A DNA stretch of 64,000 nucleotides. It comes from JBCBJX01 sp964342855. Its GTDB lineage: Bacteria; Pseudomonadota; Alphaproteobacteria; Caulobacterales; Parvularculaceae. The stretch lies in the NCBI GenBank assembly GCA_964342855.1, contig CAYFIB010000012.1, positions 13,112 through 77,111 of the forward strand, written 5' to 3'. Positions 41,273-51,727 of the stretch are shown one piece after another. The position numbers and the translations under genes were made by a program. Within the stretch, counting starts at the first letter, position 1; the number at the start of each line of letters is the position of its first letter. The notes under the pieces are model-generated. The model made no database searches and was not told where the DNA came from. It saw only the letters and a program-made list of their open reading frames with translations.

Positions 41273-42766
41273 ATGAGCACCCGTCGCCTTAAAACCGCAT
41301 CCCGCCTCGTCGTCGCCGCCCTCGCGCTCGGCGTTTCCGGCTCTGCAATCGCGCAACAACCCGCGCCGCGCCTTGTTTCGCCGCCGCTCTATGAAGACGG
41401 CACGCTTTCTTTCGCGAACCTTGTGGAGCGCGTGAGCCCGGCGGTCGTGTCCGTGAACACCGAACGCGAAGTGTCCCTCGAAAGCGCGGAGCTGCCGCCG
41501 GAGATGGAGCGCTTTTTCCGCGACCGCTTCGGCCTGCCGTTCGGTGATGGAGAGGAGAACCCGTTCGGCGGCCAGCGCCGCGCGCGCGCATCCGGGTCGG
41601 GTTTCTTCATCGATGATGAAGGCCACGTCGTCACCAACCACCACGTTGTGAACGGCGCGGACGAGATTTCGATCCAACTCGCCGACGGCACCGAAATTGA
41701 AGCTGAACTCGTCGGTTCGGACCGGGGCACTGATCTCGCCGTTCTGAAAGTGAAGGCGCCGGAAGGTCAGTCCCATGTGGACTTCGCGACCGATGTCGAC
41801 CTGCGTGTCGGCGATTGGGTGATCGCTCTCGGCAACCCGTTCGGCCTCGGCGGCACCGTGACCAGCGGCATCGTCTCCGCGCTTGGTCGCGAGAACGTCG
41901 GCGGCTCCAGCTATATCGACTTCATCCAGGTTGATGCGCCGATCAACCGCGGCAACTCCGGCGGGCCGACTTTCGATCTGAAAGGCCGCGTGGTTGGCGT
42001 GAACACGGCGATCATCTCGCCGAACGGCTCGGGCGGCTCCGTCGGCATCGGTTTCGCTATTCCGGCGCGCACGGCGGACGTGATCGTCCGCCAACTGATC
42101 GACAAGGGCGAAGTGACCCGCGGCTGGCTCGGCGTCAGCCTGGAGCCTGTCATCACGCCGGAACTCGCCCTCGCGCTCGGCCTGAAAGACTCCAAAGGCG
42201 CACTCGTCGCTGATGTCATTCCGGGCACCCCGGCGGCGCAGGCCGGTTTCAAGGCCGAAGACATCATCGTCGCGCTCGACGGCAAAAAAATTGAAGACAG
42301 CCGCGATCTCACCCAACGCATCGGCGGGTATGAGCCTGGCCGCAAGGTCGCGGCGATGGTGCTGCGCGACGGCAAAGAGAAGAAGATCACCGTCGAACTC
42401 GGCAAACGCGAAGACGAGGCGACGACGGAAGAGGCGCCGTCGCGTACGGACGAAGGCCGCATGATGGAAGAGCTGGGCGTGCGTTTCGCTCCGCTTGATG
42501 ATGCGGCGCGCGAGCGTTTCCGTATTCCTGAAGAAGTCGAAGGCGTCGTCGTCAGCGGCGTCGCCCAAGGCGGGATCGCGTCGGATGCGCGGCTCGTGAC
42601 CGGTCAGGTGATCCTCGAGGTTGATGGCGAGCCGGTTGAGAAGCCCGCCGATGTCGCGCGAATTCTGAAGCGTGCGGCGGATGAGGGCAAAGAAGCGGTT
42701 CTCATGCGCATTCAGCAGGGCGGCGGTCGCGGTTACCGCGCGTTGCCCGTGAAAGCGCTTCAATAA
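41273..42766 (+). CDS. degP: periplasmic serine protease/chaperone DegP (HtrA, Do family)
   Basis: A 497-residue Do-like protease. Residues 1-27 are a signal peptide ending SAIAQ. The catalytic triad is H124 (TNHHVV), D154 (GTDLAVLKV) and S229 (INRGNSGGP). Two PDZ domains follow (SKGALVADVIPGTPAAQAGF; VEGVVVSGVAQGGIASDARL). It degrades or refolds misfolded periplasmic proteins. A 137-base upstream gap, with a possible stem at about 41156-41185, separates it from the hydrolase gene; the response regulator follows by 25 bases, so degP may be co-transcribed with the two-component genes. Confidence 0.95.
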   Translation: MSTRRLKTASRLVVAALALGVSGSAIAQQPAPRLVSPPLYEDGTLSFANLVERVSPAVVSVNTEREVSLESAELPPEMERFFRDRFGLPFGDGEENPFGGQRRARASGSGFFIDDEGHVVTNHHVVNGADEISIQLADGTEIEAELVGSDRGTDLAVLKVKAPEGQSHVDFATDVDLRVGDWVIALGNPFGLGGTVTSGIVSALGRENVGGSSYIDFIQVDAPINRGNSGGPTFDLKGRVVGVNTAIISPNGSGGSVGIGFAIPARTADVIVRQLIDKGEVTRGWLGVSLEPVITPELALALGLKDSKGALVADVIPGTPAAQAGFKAEDIIVALDGKKIEDSRDLTQRIGGYEPGRKVAAMVLRDGKEKKITVELGKREDEATTEEAPSRTDEGRMMEELGVRFAPLDDAARERFRIPEEVEGVVVSGVAQGGIASDARLVTGQVILEVDGEPVEKPADVARILKRAADEGKEAVLMRIQQGGGRGYRALPVKALQ

Positions 42767-42791
42767 CTGGAATACGAACGGAGGTCGGCTG

Positions 42792-43475
42792 ATGCGCGTT
42801 CTCCTCATTGAAGACGACGATCAGGCCGCGGCGTTCATCGCCCGCGGCCTGCGCGAAGCCGGGCACGTCGTTGACCATGCGGCCGATGGCGAGACGGGCG
42901 AGGAGATGGCGGGCGCCGGCTCCTATGACGCCTTCATCGTCGACCGCATGCTGCCGAAACGCGACGGTATCACCCTTCTCGCCAATCGGCGGACGGAGGG
43001 TGACGAAACGCCGGCGCTGTTTCTATCCGCGCTCGGCGAGGTCGATGACCGCGTCGAAGGCCTGAAGGCCGGCGGCGACGATTATCTCGTCAAGCCGTTC
43101 GCGTTCTCCGAGCTTCTCGCGCGCGTCGAAGCGCTCGGGCGCCGCCGCGCTCCCGCCGAGCAGTCGACGACCCGGCTGGATGTGGGCGGGCTGGAGCTGG
43201 ATCTTCTTTCGCGCACAGTCCGCCGTGACGGACGCCGCATCGATCTTCAGCCGCGCGAATTCCGGCTTCTGGAATTTCTCATGCGCCATGCCGGGCAGGT
43301 AGTGACTCGGACCATGCTTCTGGAAAATGTCTGGGAGTATCACTTCGATCCGCAGACGAACGTCATCGACGTCCACATCTCCCGTCTGCGCGGCAAGATC
43401 GACAAGGACTTCGACGCGCCGCTCCTCCAGACGGTCCGCGGCGCCGGATATCGTCTCTGCGCGCCGGAAGACTGA
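42792..43475 (+). CDS. OmpR-type response regulator (FeuP-like)
   Basis: A 227-residue response regulator with an N-terminal receiver (acidic pocket DD near residues 8-10, phospho-acceptor D51 in FIVDRMLP, lysine in DYLVKPF) and an OmpR/PhoB winged-helix domain (RREFRLL type, with LENVWEYHFDPQTNVIDVHISRLRGK). The order degP-regulator-kinase after ccm genes matches, from memory, the degP-feuP-feuQ block of Sinorhizobium, where FeuPQ control cell-envelope genes. ATG is preceded by GGAGGTCGG. Confidence 0.93.
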   Translation: MRVLLIEDDDQAAAFIARGLREAGHVVDHAADGETGEEMAGAGSYDAFIVDRMLPKRDGITLLANRRTEGDETPALFLSALGEVDDRVEGLKAGGDDYLVKPFAFSELLARVEALGRRRAPAEQSTTRLDVGGLELDLLSRTVRRDGRRIDLQPREFRLLEFLMRHAGQVVTRTMLLENVWEYHFDPQTNVIDVHISRLRGKIDKDFDAPLLQTVRGAGYRLCAPED

Positions 43476-43482
43476 TCGACGC

Positions 43483-44922
43483 GTGGGGCCGCTCACTCGC
43501 CTTCTGAGGACGGCCGCATTCCGTTATGCGATCGTCTATGCGCTGCTTTTTTCTTCAGCAGTCGCCGGGCTCGGCATTTTCACCTATCAAAGCTCGTTCG
43601 GCGCCGTCGCTCGCGAAGCGGACCGGGCCCTTGAGGCCGAGATCAACAGCTATCGGACGATCTTCGAAACGCAGGGACTGCGCGAATTGCGCAACGCCGT
43701 GAACGCGCGCGCCCAGGGGCTCGATGACCAGTTTTATCTGCTCGTTTCGCCGGAAGGGCGCGTGATCGCCGGGAACCTGACCGGCGTGCCGGAGGCCGCC
43801 GTCGGGGCCGAAGGCGCGTTCGAATTCAAATATGAGCGCTATGCGGAGGTTCGCGACGACGAGCGCCAGTTGGAGCGCCGCGTCGCGCGAGGTGTCTGGG
43901 CGCGGTTTCCGGACCTTCCCCGCTATGCGCCCGCCGCCGCCCTTCTGATCGCGCGTGATATCGGCGAGCGTGAAGCGCTCCGTGAACGCCTGCGCGCGTC
44001 GACGATATACGCTTCCATCGCCACGGCGGTCCTCGGACTTCTGGTCGGGCTCGTCTTCGGGCGATCGCTGCTGCGCAAAGTGGACGCCATCAACCGCACC
44101 GCGGCGAAGATCCGCGCCGGCGATCTCGCCTCCCGCGTTGAAACCGCGGGGGACGGCGATGAGCTGGATCGGCTCGCCGGTAATCTCAACGGCATGCTCG
44201 ATCAGATAGAACGGCTCATGACCGGTATGCGGCAGGTCAGCGACAACGTCGCCCATGACCTCCGCTCGCCGCTCACGCGTATCCGGTCACGCCTTGAAAG
44301 CGCGCTTTCTCATCCTGATACGGATCTCAATGAAACGGCGCGCGACACGCTTGACGATGTCGACCGTATGCTGTCGATCTTCAACGCTCTGCTCGCTATC
44401 GCTCGCATTGAATCCGGGGAAGGCGGCCGCGAAGTCGAGGACGTGGACGCGCCCGCCGCGCTGGAAGAACTTGCTGAACTCTACGAACCCGCCGCGCGCG
44501 AAGCCGGGTTCGCGCTGACCGTCGCGGCCGAGCGGGGACTGAAGGTGAGAACGTCCCGTACGTTGCTTTCGCAAGCGGTGTCGAACCTGATCGACAACGC
44601 CCTTAAATACGCGGACGGTGGGTCTCGTATCATTCTTGGCGCCGACCGACTGCCGGATGGATCGGTCGCGATTTCTGTCGCCGACGATGGGCCGGGAATT
44701 CCTGAAGCCGAGCGCTCGCGCGTATTCGACCGGTTCGTTCGTCTGGAAACGAGCCGAACCAGTCCCGGAAGCGGGCTCGGCCTGTCGCTCGTCGCCGCCA
44801 TCGCCCGCGCCTATGACGCGAAAGTGGAGATATCTGACGGGCTCCGACGTGGCGGCGCGCCTGGCCTGCGAATCAGCCTCGTTTTTCACCCGGCGAAAGC
44901 GGATGGGCGTAAACCCCAATAA
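43483..44922 (+). CDS. sensor histidine kinase (FeuQ-like), partner of the upstream regulator
   Basis: A 479-residue membrane kinase starting at GTG 43483, 7 bases after the regulator stop; a longer in-frame reading would lie inside the regulator. Two membrane helices (about 13-35 and 173-195) flank a periplasmic sensor of about 135 residues. A HAMP segment (RKVDAINRTAAKIRAGDLASR) leads to HisKA with H258 in NVAHDLRSPLTRI and an ATPase domain with NLIDNALKYA, DDGPGIP and GSGLGLSL. It should phosphorylate the OmpR-type regulator in response to an envelope signal. Confidence 0.92.
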   Translation: MGPLTRLLRTAAFRYAIVYALLFSSAVAGLGIFTYQSSFGAVAREADRALEAEINSYRTIFETQGLRELRNAVNARAQGLDDQFYLLVSPEGRVIAGNLTGVPEAAVGAEGAFEFKYERYAEVRDDERQLERRVARGVWARFPDLPRYAPAAALLIARDIGEREALRERLRASTIYASIATAVLGLLVGLVFGRSLLRKVDAINRTAAKIRAGDLASRVETAGDGDELDRLAGNLNGMLDQIERLMTGMRQVSDNVAHDLRSPLTRIRSRLESALSHPDTDLNETARDTLDDVDRMLSIFNALLAIARIESGEGGREVEDVDAPAALEELAELYEPAAREAGFALTVAAERGLKVRTSRTLLSQAVSNLIDNALKYADGGSRIILGADRLPDGSVAISVADDGPGIPEAERSRVFDRFVRLETSRTSPGSGLGLSLVAAIARAYDAKVEISDGLRRGGAPGLRISLVFHPAKADGRKPQ

Positions 44923-45061
44923 AATACAGGGCCTCGTGTCGGTGCTTGCTTGTCAGCGGCGTAAAATCAGCCCTTTGTGTGATTCATCCGCTCACACACG
45001 GGGGCTGCAAGCCGTCGCCGGGCGGGCGAAACACCAGCATCCAGCAGATGGAAAAGACATT

Positions 45062-45346
45062 ATGAGCAAAGCGGAATTCATCGAGAACGTCGCGAAATCC
45101 GGCGATCTGAGCCGCGCGGAAGCCAAGCGCGTCGTCGAACTGGTCTTCGGTGAAATCGAAGCGGGTCTGAAACGGTCGAAAAAAGAAGGCAAATACACCA
45201 TCGGCACCCTCGGCACGTTCTCGGTCACCAAGCGCGCCGCCCGCAAAGGCCGCAACCCGCGCACGGGCGAAGAGATCAAGATCAAGGCCTCGAAAAGCCT
45301 GCGCTTCCGCCCGGCGTCGAACCTGAAAACGGCGGCTGGCTGCTAA
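45062..45346 (+). CDS. hup: HU family DNA-binding protein
   Basis: A 94-residue HU/IHF-fold protein: SKAEFIENVAKSGDLSRAEAKR at the N-terminus, VVELVFGEIEAGLKRSKKEGKYT, the beta-arm RKGRNPRTGEEIKIKASK and final FRPASNLK. It binds DNA nonspecifically and shapes the nucleoid. The ATG at 45062 is right for HU; the frame is open far upstream but lies inside the kinase gene. Followed by a GC-rich terminator hairpin. Confidence 0.95.
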   Translation: MSKAEFIENVAKSGDLSRAEAKRVVELVFGEIEAGLKRSKKEGKYTIGTLGTFSVTKRAARKGRNPRTGEEIKIKASKSLRFRPASNLKTAAGC

Positions 45347-45371
45347 GAGCGCTACGTCTTAGTTGCGTCTT

Positions 45372-45414
45372 CCGCCCGCTTGCGCGCCTGCGCTGGCGGG
45401 CGGATTCGCTTTTA
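45372..45414 (+). terminator. probable terminator after the HU gene
   Basis: CCGCCCGC (45372-45379) pairs with GCGGGCGG (45396-45403) around a 16-base GC-rich loop, followed by a T-rich stretch (ATTCGCTTTTA). The U-run is interrupted, so the terminator is moderate in quality. The remaining bases to 45600 hold a TGACG-ATTAG-CGTCA inverted repeat at 45539-45553 but no gene. Confidence 0.6.
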
Positions 45415-45600
45415 GGTCCGAATATTGCACATCTAGTCGATCAGAAATGTCGCTGGCGCGCGGGGGTCTCGCATGCCGCGTGCATTTTGTTCAAAAACGC
45501 GGAAAATGCCGCGTCATCAGTGTCTTGGCGTAACGAGATGACGATTAGCGTCACGCCGGGCGAGTAACGGGTCGCAAGGCGGAAGGGGGAAGGCGCGCAG

Positions 45601-46941
45601 ATGTCGGCGGAAAAGCCGTATCGCCTCGCCGTGATCGGCGCTGAACCGGCCGGTTTCGCCGCCGCCGCCGTCGCCGCTTTGTCCGGCGCGCGCGTTCTCG
45701 TTCTGCCTGCAGGTTGGGAAGAAAACCGCCCCGGCTACGCCAGTCGCCCGGCCATTCCACCTGATATCTGGCGACGCCTCGCGCTGCATCGCTCGGGCCT
45801 GGTGGAGCACGCCGCGCCCGCCTGCGTCAGTCTTCGCTCCGACGGCAAGTCGACCTATTCCTATAAAAGCCTCGCGGAAACGCGCGACGCGCTCGAACGC
45901 GCCTCTGAAGCCGACGCCGCTGCGTTGCCTGATTTTCTCGCCGAGATGGCGCGCGTGCGGCGCGTCGCATCGGTGATGACGAACGGCGCGGACGCTGATG
46001 CGCTGGCGGACCCGGCCTGCGCCGCCGCCGCCCGGGTTCTGGTGCGCCCTTATCGTGAAACCATCGCCCGCCATTTTGAAGCTGCAGAGACGCAGTCCCA
46101 TTTCGCCGCACGCACGCTTTTTCAGAACGCCGCCGCTCCGGGCGCATACGGTTCCGCAGGCGCGTTCGCCGAGGCGCTTGATCCGGACGGCTGGCCGACA
46201 CGCGACGACGACGGGTTTTCCGCCGCCGACGCGCTGAAGAAAGTGGCTTCCGACGCCGGCGCCGAAGTCTCCGAGGGGCGTCTCGGGCATATTGAGATCG
46301 CGCGCGACGGGTTTCGGATACAACTGCGCGACGGCGAGACCATTCGGGCCCGAAGCATTCTTGCCGCCTCCGAACGCTCAGCGAACGTCGCGGGCGTCGC
46401 GGCCGCCGGACGTGCGCGAAACGGTCGTGATCCGGGCACGACGGAGGCGTTCGTACGTCTTCGACTGTCGCAGCCGGTCGCGGCGCCGGACATCGATATG
46501 GACGAAGGGTCGCTCTTCAGCATCTGCGACAGCGTCGGCGAGGTTCAGCGTGCGTTCGATCAGGCGAAGGACGGCGCCTGGCCGGACAAGCCGCCGATCT
46601 TTTTCGAACTTTCACCGGATCGTAAGGAAATCTACGCGCGCGCGCCGGTCGCGCCGGGTCGGTTCTTCGTAGACGGAAATCCGCGGGGGTGGAGCGAGCA
46701 GGACCGGCAAGCCTTCGCCACGCGCGTCGTCCGCCGCATGAGCGAACGTCTGGAAGGCATAGACCGGACGCTGCGCCGCACGGAAGTGCGGGTGATGGAA
46801 GGCCCGTTGGACGAGGACGGCGCGCCGCTCCCCGTTGTGACCAGCCCGGACATCCATGTCGCGGGCGGCGCCCATGGCGATGTGCGCGCGGCGGTCCGCA
46901 TCGTCGATCGCCTTCTTGGAAGCGGGGCGGGCGAGCCATGA
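45601..46941 (+). CDS. FAD-dependent oxidoreductase-like protein, degenerate nucleotide-binding motif
   Basis: A 446-residue protein, first gene of a tight three-gene operon. The N-terminus has the Rossmann-type start YRLAVIGAEPAGFAAAAVAALSG with GAEPAG (13-18) in place of GxGxxG, so the central glycine is Glu. The C-terminus, PDIHVAGGAHGDVRAAVRIVDRLL, resembles the FAD-contacting end of flavin oxidoreductases. Similarity to phytoene dehydrogenase/PYROXD2-like proteins is distant, so the substrate is unknown, and FAD binding may be weak. ATG is preceded by GGAAGGGGGAAGG. It overlaps the second gene by 4 bases. Confidence 0.65.
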   Translation: MSAEKPYRLAVIGAEPAGFAAAAVAALSGARVLVLPAGWEENRPGYASRPAIPPDIWRRLALHRSGLVEHAAPACVSLRSDGKSTYSYKSLAETRDALERASEADAAALPDFLAEMARVRRVASVMTNGADADALADPACAAAARVLVRPYRETIARHFEAAETQSHFAARTLFQNAAAPGAYGSAGAFAEALDPDGWPTRDDDGFSAADALKKVASDAGAEVSEGRLGHIEIARDGFRIQLRDGETIRARSILAASERSANVAGVAAAGRARNGRDPGTTEAFVRLRLSQPVAAPDIDMDEGSLFSICDSVGEVQRAFDQAKDGAWPDKPPIFFELSPDRKEIYARAPVAPGRFFVDGNPRGWSEQDRQAFATRVVRRMSERLEGIDRTLRRTEVRVMEGPLDEDGAPLPVVTSPDIHVAGGAHGDVRAAVRIVDRLLGSGAGEP

Positions 46942-48533
46942 CAGAGACGGGCTTCAACCGCGCCGCGCGTATTGAAGGCGGCTACGACGCGGTCGTTCTC
47001 GGCGGCGGCGTCGAAAGCCTCACCGCGGCGGCCTATCTCGGGCGCGCGGGTTTTGCGACGCTTCTGTTGGATCCGGAAGTCGAGGTCGGCGCGGCGTTCG
47101 CGGATCGGGTTTTTGCGGAGAAGTTTGAAGCGCCGAGCTTTGAGCATCTCGTCTACGGACTTGATCCGCGGGTCGTTCGCGAACTGTCGCTCTACCGCCA
47201 TGGTCTCGCCTTCGCGGCGCGGCGGCTTGAGACGAGCTACTTCGCTGCGGGCGAGGACCCGTTCGTCCTCAACGGCGATGTCTGGCGCGCCAAAGATTCC
47301 CTGGCGGATCGCTTCCCTGACGAAGCAGCCGATGCGGAGCGTTTCCTGAAAGAAGCGGTCTCGACCGCCGAAGCGGCGGCGTTCGTCCTGTCCGGCGACT
47401 GGGCGGGTGATGCGGGTGCGGGGCTCGACGGGTTGATGTCACGCTTCGCTGAAAAAGCGTCGCGCAAGTCTTCGGCGATCGGCAAGCGCGCCTTTGCCAG
47501 CGCGACGGACATTCTCGCCGAACAGTTTTCTTCCGACGTTTTGCGCGCGGTCTTCTGCGCGGAAGCGACGTTCCGCTACGCTTGCGAGCCGGGCGACGAT
47601 TACAGTTTTCTGGGGCTCCTGAAACGACTCGGCGGTGAAGTATCCGGGCTGCGCGCCGCCATCGGGTGCCCGGAGCACGGCATGAGCGGGCTCATTCAGG
47701 CGCTCCGGCGATCGGCGCAAGCGGCGGGCGTTGAGTTTCGCACCGGCGTTCAATTGAGCCGGGTCCTGATCGAGTGGGACGGCGCTGCAGGCGTCGAGTT
47801 GGCGGACGGCGGTCAGGTTCGCTGTCCGATCGTCGTCTCCGGCCTCGACGCCGCGCGCACCTTCGTTGATCTCATCGGCCCCGCGGAACTCGATATCGAG
47901 CTTCAGGATGAGGCTTCACGAACAACCTCCGGCATCGGAACCGCCAAGCTCAATCTCGCCATCAGTCCGGAAGCGGCGATCGCGCGCGATAGCGTAGCGC
48001 GGCTCGGCGCACCGGCGCGCGCGTTGATCTCGGGCGATGTCGCAGGCCTTGGCCGCGCGTTCGCAGCGGCGCGCCGCGGGTCCGCGCCCGATGCGCCGAC
48101 CATCGAGGCGGTGGTGCTGCCGACGCCGACCGATGACGAAGCCATTCTGACATCGGGGTTGATCGTCTCCGCCCTTATTCACCCGACGCCCGCGGAGCCA
48201 CGCGCCGACGTGCGTCGCAAAGTCGAGGCGGACGCCCTTCAACGACTGAGCGTCCTCGGTTTCGATCCGGCATCTGACATTCTGGCGTCGGAGATCCAGT
48301 TTCCTTCAGATCTTGCGAAGCGTCACGGCGCGAACGTGTCGAGCGCCTGCGCGCGCCCGCCCGTATTCGAGCAGCTTCTGCGCGCGCGTCTTTTTGGTGC
48401 GGACATGAAGCTCGCCGGCTTCCAGTTCTGCGGCGTCGAGGCGGAAATCGGCGTGGGCGTTTCAGGCGCCGCCGGTCGGCGCGCGGCGAAGGCCGCCGTG
48501 CGCGATGCAAAACGACGGAGGCGGGCGGCGTGA
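46938..48533 (+). CDS. phytoene dehydrogenase-like (PYROXD2-type) FAD oxidoreductase
   Basis: A 531-residue protein with N-terminal YDAVVLGGGVESLTAAAYLGRAG, the FAD-binding region of the phytoene dehydrogenase/PYROXD2 group; the last glycine of GxGxxG is replaced (GGGVES, residues 22-27). Further family blocks are GCPEHGMSGLIQALRRSAQAAG, RCPIVVSGLDAARTFVDLIG and a C-terminal FQFCGVEAEIGVGVSGAAGRRAA. The true ATG at 46938 overlaps the previous stop. It is coupled to the GcvT-like gene by a 4-base overlap (48530). Likely a flavoprotein acting with its neighbours; substrate unknown. Confidence 0.75.
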   Translation: MTETGFNRAARIEGGYDAVVLGGGVESLTAAAYLGRAGFATLLLDPEVEVGAAFADRVFAEKFEAPSFEHLVYGLDPRVVRELSLYRHGLAFAARRLETSYFAAGEDPFVLNGDVWRAKDSLADRFPDEAADAERFLKEAVSTAEAAAFVLSGDWAGDAGAGLDGLMSRFAEKASRKSSAIGKRAFASATDILAEQFSSDVLRAVFCAEATFRYACEPGDDYSFLGLLKRLGGEVSGLRAAIGCPEHGMSGLIQALRRSAQAAGVEFRTGVQLSRVLIEWDGAAGVELADGGQVRCPIVVSGLDAARTFVDLIGPAELDIELQDEASRTTSGIGTAKLNLAISPEAAIARDSVARLGAPARALISGDVAGLGRAFAAARRGSAPDAPTIEAVVLPTPTDDEAILTSGLIVSALIHPTPAEPRADVRRKVEADALQRLSVLGFDPASDILASEIQFPSDLAKRHGANVSSACARPPVFEQLLRARLFGADMKLAGFQFCGVEAEIGVGVSGAAGRRAAKAAVRDAKRRRRAA

Positions 48534-49714
48534 CGTTTCCTGCAGACGATTTCTTTGCGGACAAGCCGCGACCGAGCCCGCTTTATATCGCGGCGGCGGA
48601 GGCGAGCCTCGCGAATATCTGGACATCCGTAAACGGATATACGACGGCGCGCGTCTATACCGACCCCAAACAGGAGTATGACGCGGTTCTCGGCGGCGTC
48701 GGGCTCGTCGATCTCAGCCCGCTCGCCCGCTACCGGATCACCGGCTCCGATGCGGGGCGTGCGCTCAATCGGTTGACGACGGCGCCGGCCGGGCGGATCG
48801 CCATCGGCGAAACGGCTGGCGGTGTTCTATGCGACAACACGGGCCGGGTCGTCGATATCGCGGCGATCGCGCGACTGAACGACAGCGAGTTCCTGCTTAC
48901 CCTGAGGAAACCGCGCGAACGGCGGCTACGCGCAGCGTTCGCCGGGCTGGACGCCCATCACGCCGCGCTTACGGGCGCGACGGCGGCGCTCGGCGTCATT
49001 GGTCCGCAATCCGGCGCATTGCTGAAAGCGGCCGGATACGGCGCGGACGCAGGCGCCCACGCCGAAAGCCGCAGCATCAAAGGCGTGCGGACGATTGCGC
49101 AACCGACGGAAATTTCGGGCATGCGCGCTGTCGAGCTGGTTTTCCCGGCGGACGAGACGCTTCTTGTCTGGGAGCGTCTGTCGCGCGCCGGGCGTGCGGC
49201 GGGCGAGCCGCGCTGGATCGGACTTGATGCGTTGGAAGCGTTGCGGATCGAAAACGGCGTTCCGCGCCTCGGATTGGACTTTGACGGCGCAGAGGACGTT
49301 GAACGCCCCCGCGCCATGACGCCTGTTGCAGCGGGGCTTGGTCGACTGGCGCCGCTGGATTCAGCCTGGTTTTCCGGACGCGCGGCGTTGCGCGATGCGC
49401 CGCCGCCGACCCGTCGCCTCTCAGCGCTTCGCGTCGTCGCTGAGCGCGTCACGCCCGGCGCCCGGTTGTATGCGGATGGAAAAGAGGCGGGCTTCGTGAC
49501 GAGCGCGGCTTTTTCGCCGCGGCTCCAGTCTGTGGTCGCTATATTCGATACGCAGGTCTCGGTCTTCGACGGCGCGAAGTCGTTCTCCGTCGCAAACGAC
49601 AGCGACGCGGCGGCGCTTCCGGCGATTGAAATCGCGTCCGAAGACCGACCGCAAATCCGGCGATCAGAGCGTTCGCGCACTACAGAAGAAAAATTGGCGG
49701 CTGTCGGCCGCTAA
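48530..49714 (+). CDS. GcvT-like aminomethyltransferase family protein
   Basis: A 394-residue protein of the GcvT/YgfZ folate-binding fold. N-terminal blocks are PLYIAAAEASLANIW and YDAVLGGVGLVDLSPLARYRITG, followed by RALNRLTTAPAGRIAIGE and GGVLCDNTGRVVDIAAIARL. The aspartate in GRVVD aligns with the first Asp of the GcvT GGVIDDL motif. LDALEALRIENGVPRLGLD precedes the C-terminal barrel. Starts at GTG 48530 inside the previous gene's end. Partnership with two flavoproteins resembles dimethylglycine or sarcosine dehydrogenases (flavin oxidation plus folate transfer), but that is inference. Confidence 0.78.
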   Translation: MTFPADDFFADKPRPSPLYIAAAEASLANIWTSVNGYTTARVYTDPKQEYDAVLGGVGLVDLSPLARYRITGSDAGRALNRLTTAPAGRIAIGETAGGVLCDNTGRVVDIAAIARLNDSEFLLTLRKPRERRLRAAFAGLDAHHAALTGATAALGVIGPQSGALLKAAGYGADAGAHAESRSIKGVRTIAQPTEISGMRAVELVFPADETLLVWERLSRAGRAAGEPRWIGLDALEALRIENGVPRLGLDFDGAEDVERPRAMTPVAAGLGRLAPLDSAWFSGRAALRDAPPPTRRLSALRVVAERVTPGARLYADGKEAGFVTSAAFSPRLQSVVAIFDTQVSVFDGAKSFSVANDSDAAALPAIEIASEDRPQIRRSERSRTTEEKLAAVGR

Positions 49715-49721
49715 GCCACTA

Positions 49722-51533
<1,812 letters not shown>

Positions 51534-51727
51534 GGAACAATCCGGGTTGGCGCAGCTCAAGGCCGCGCGGAGAGCACTTTAAGGAATTGGAAACTATTCG
51601 CGTTCGGCGGAGCGTGTCGACAACGAATCGCTCGCCATTGGGGCAAGAGCGGCGGGCTGGCCGTGACGCCCAAGAGGGCCCATCTTAGGCGTGTTCGGCG
51701 CGATCGGCGCCATTTGGGGAGAACAGG

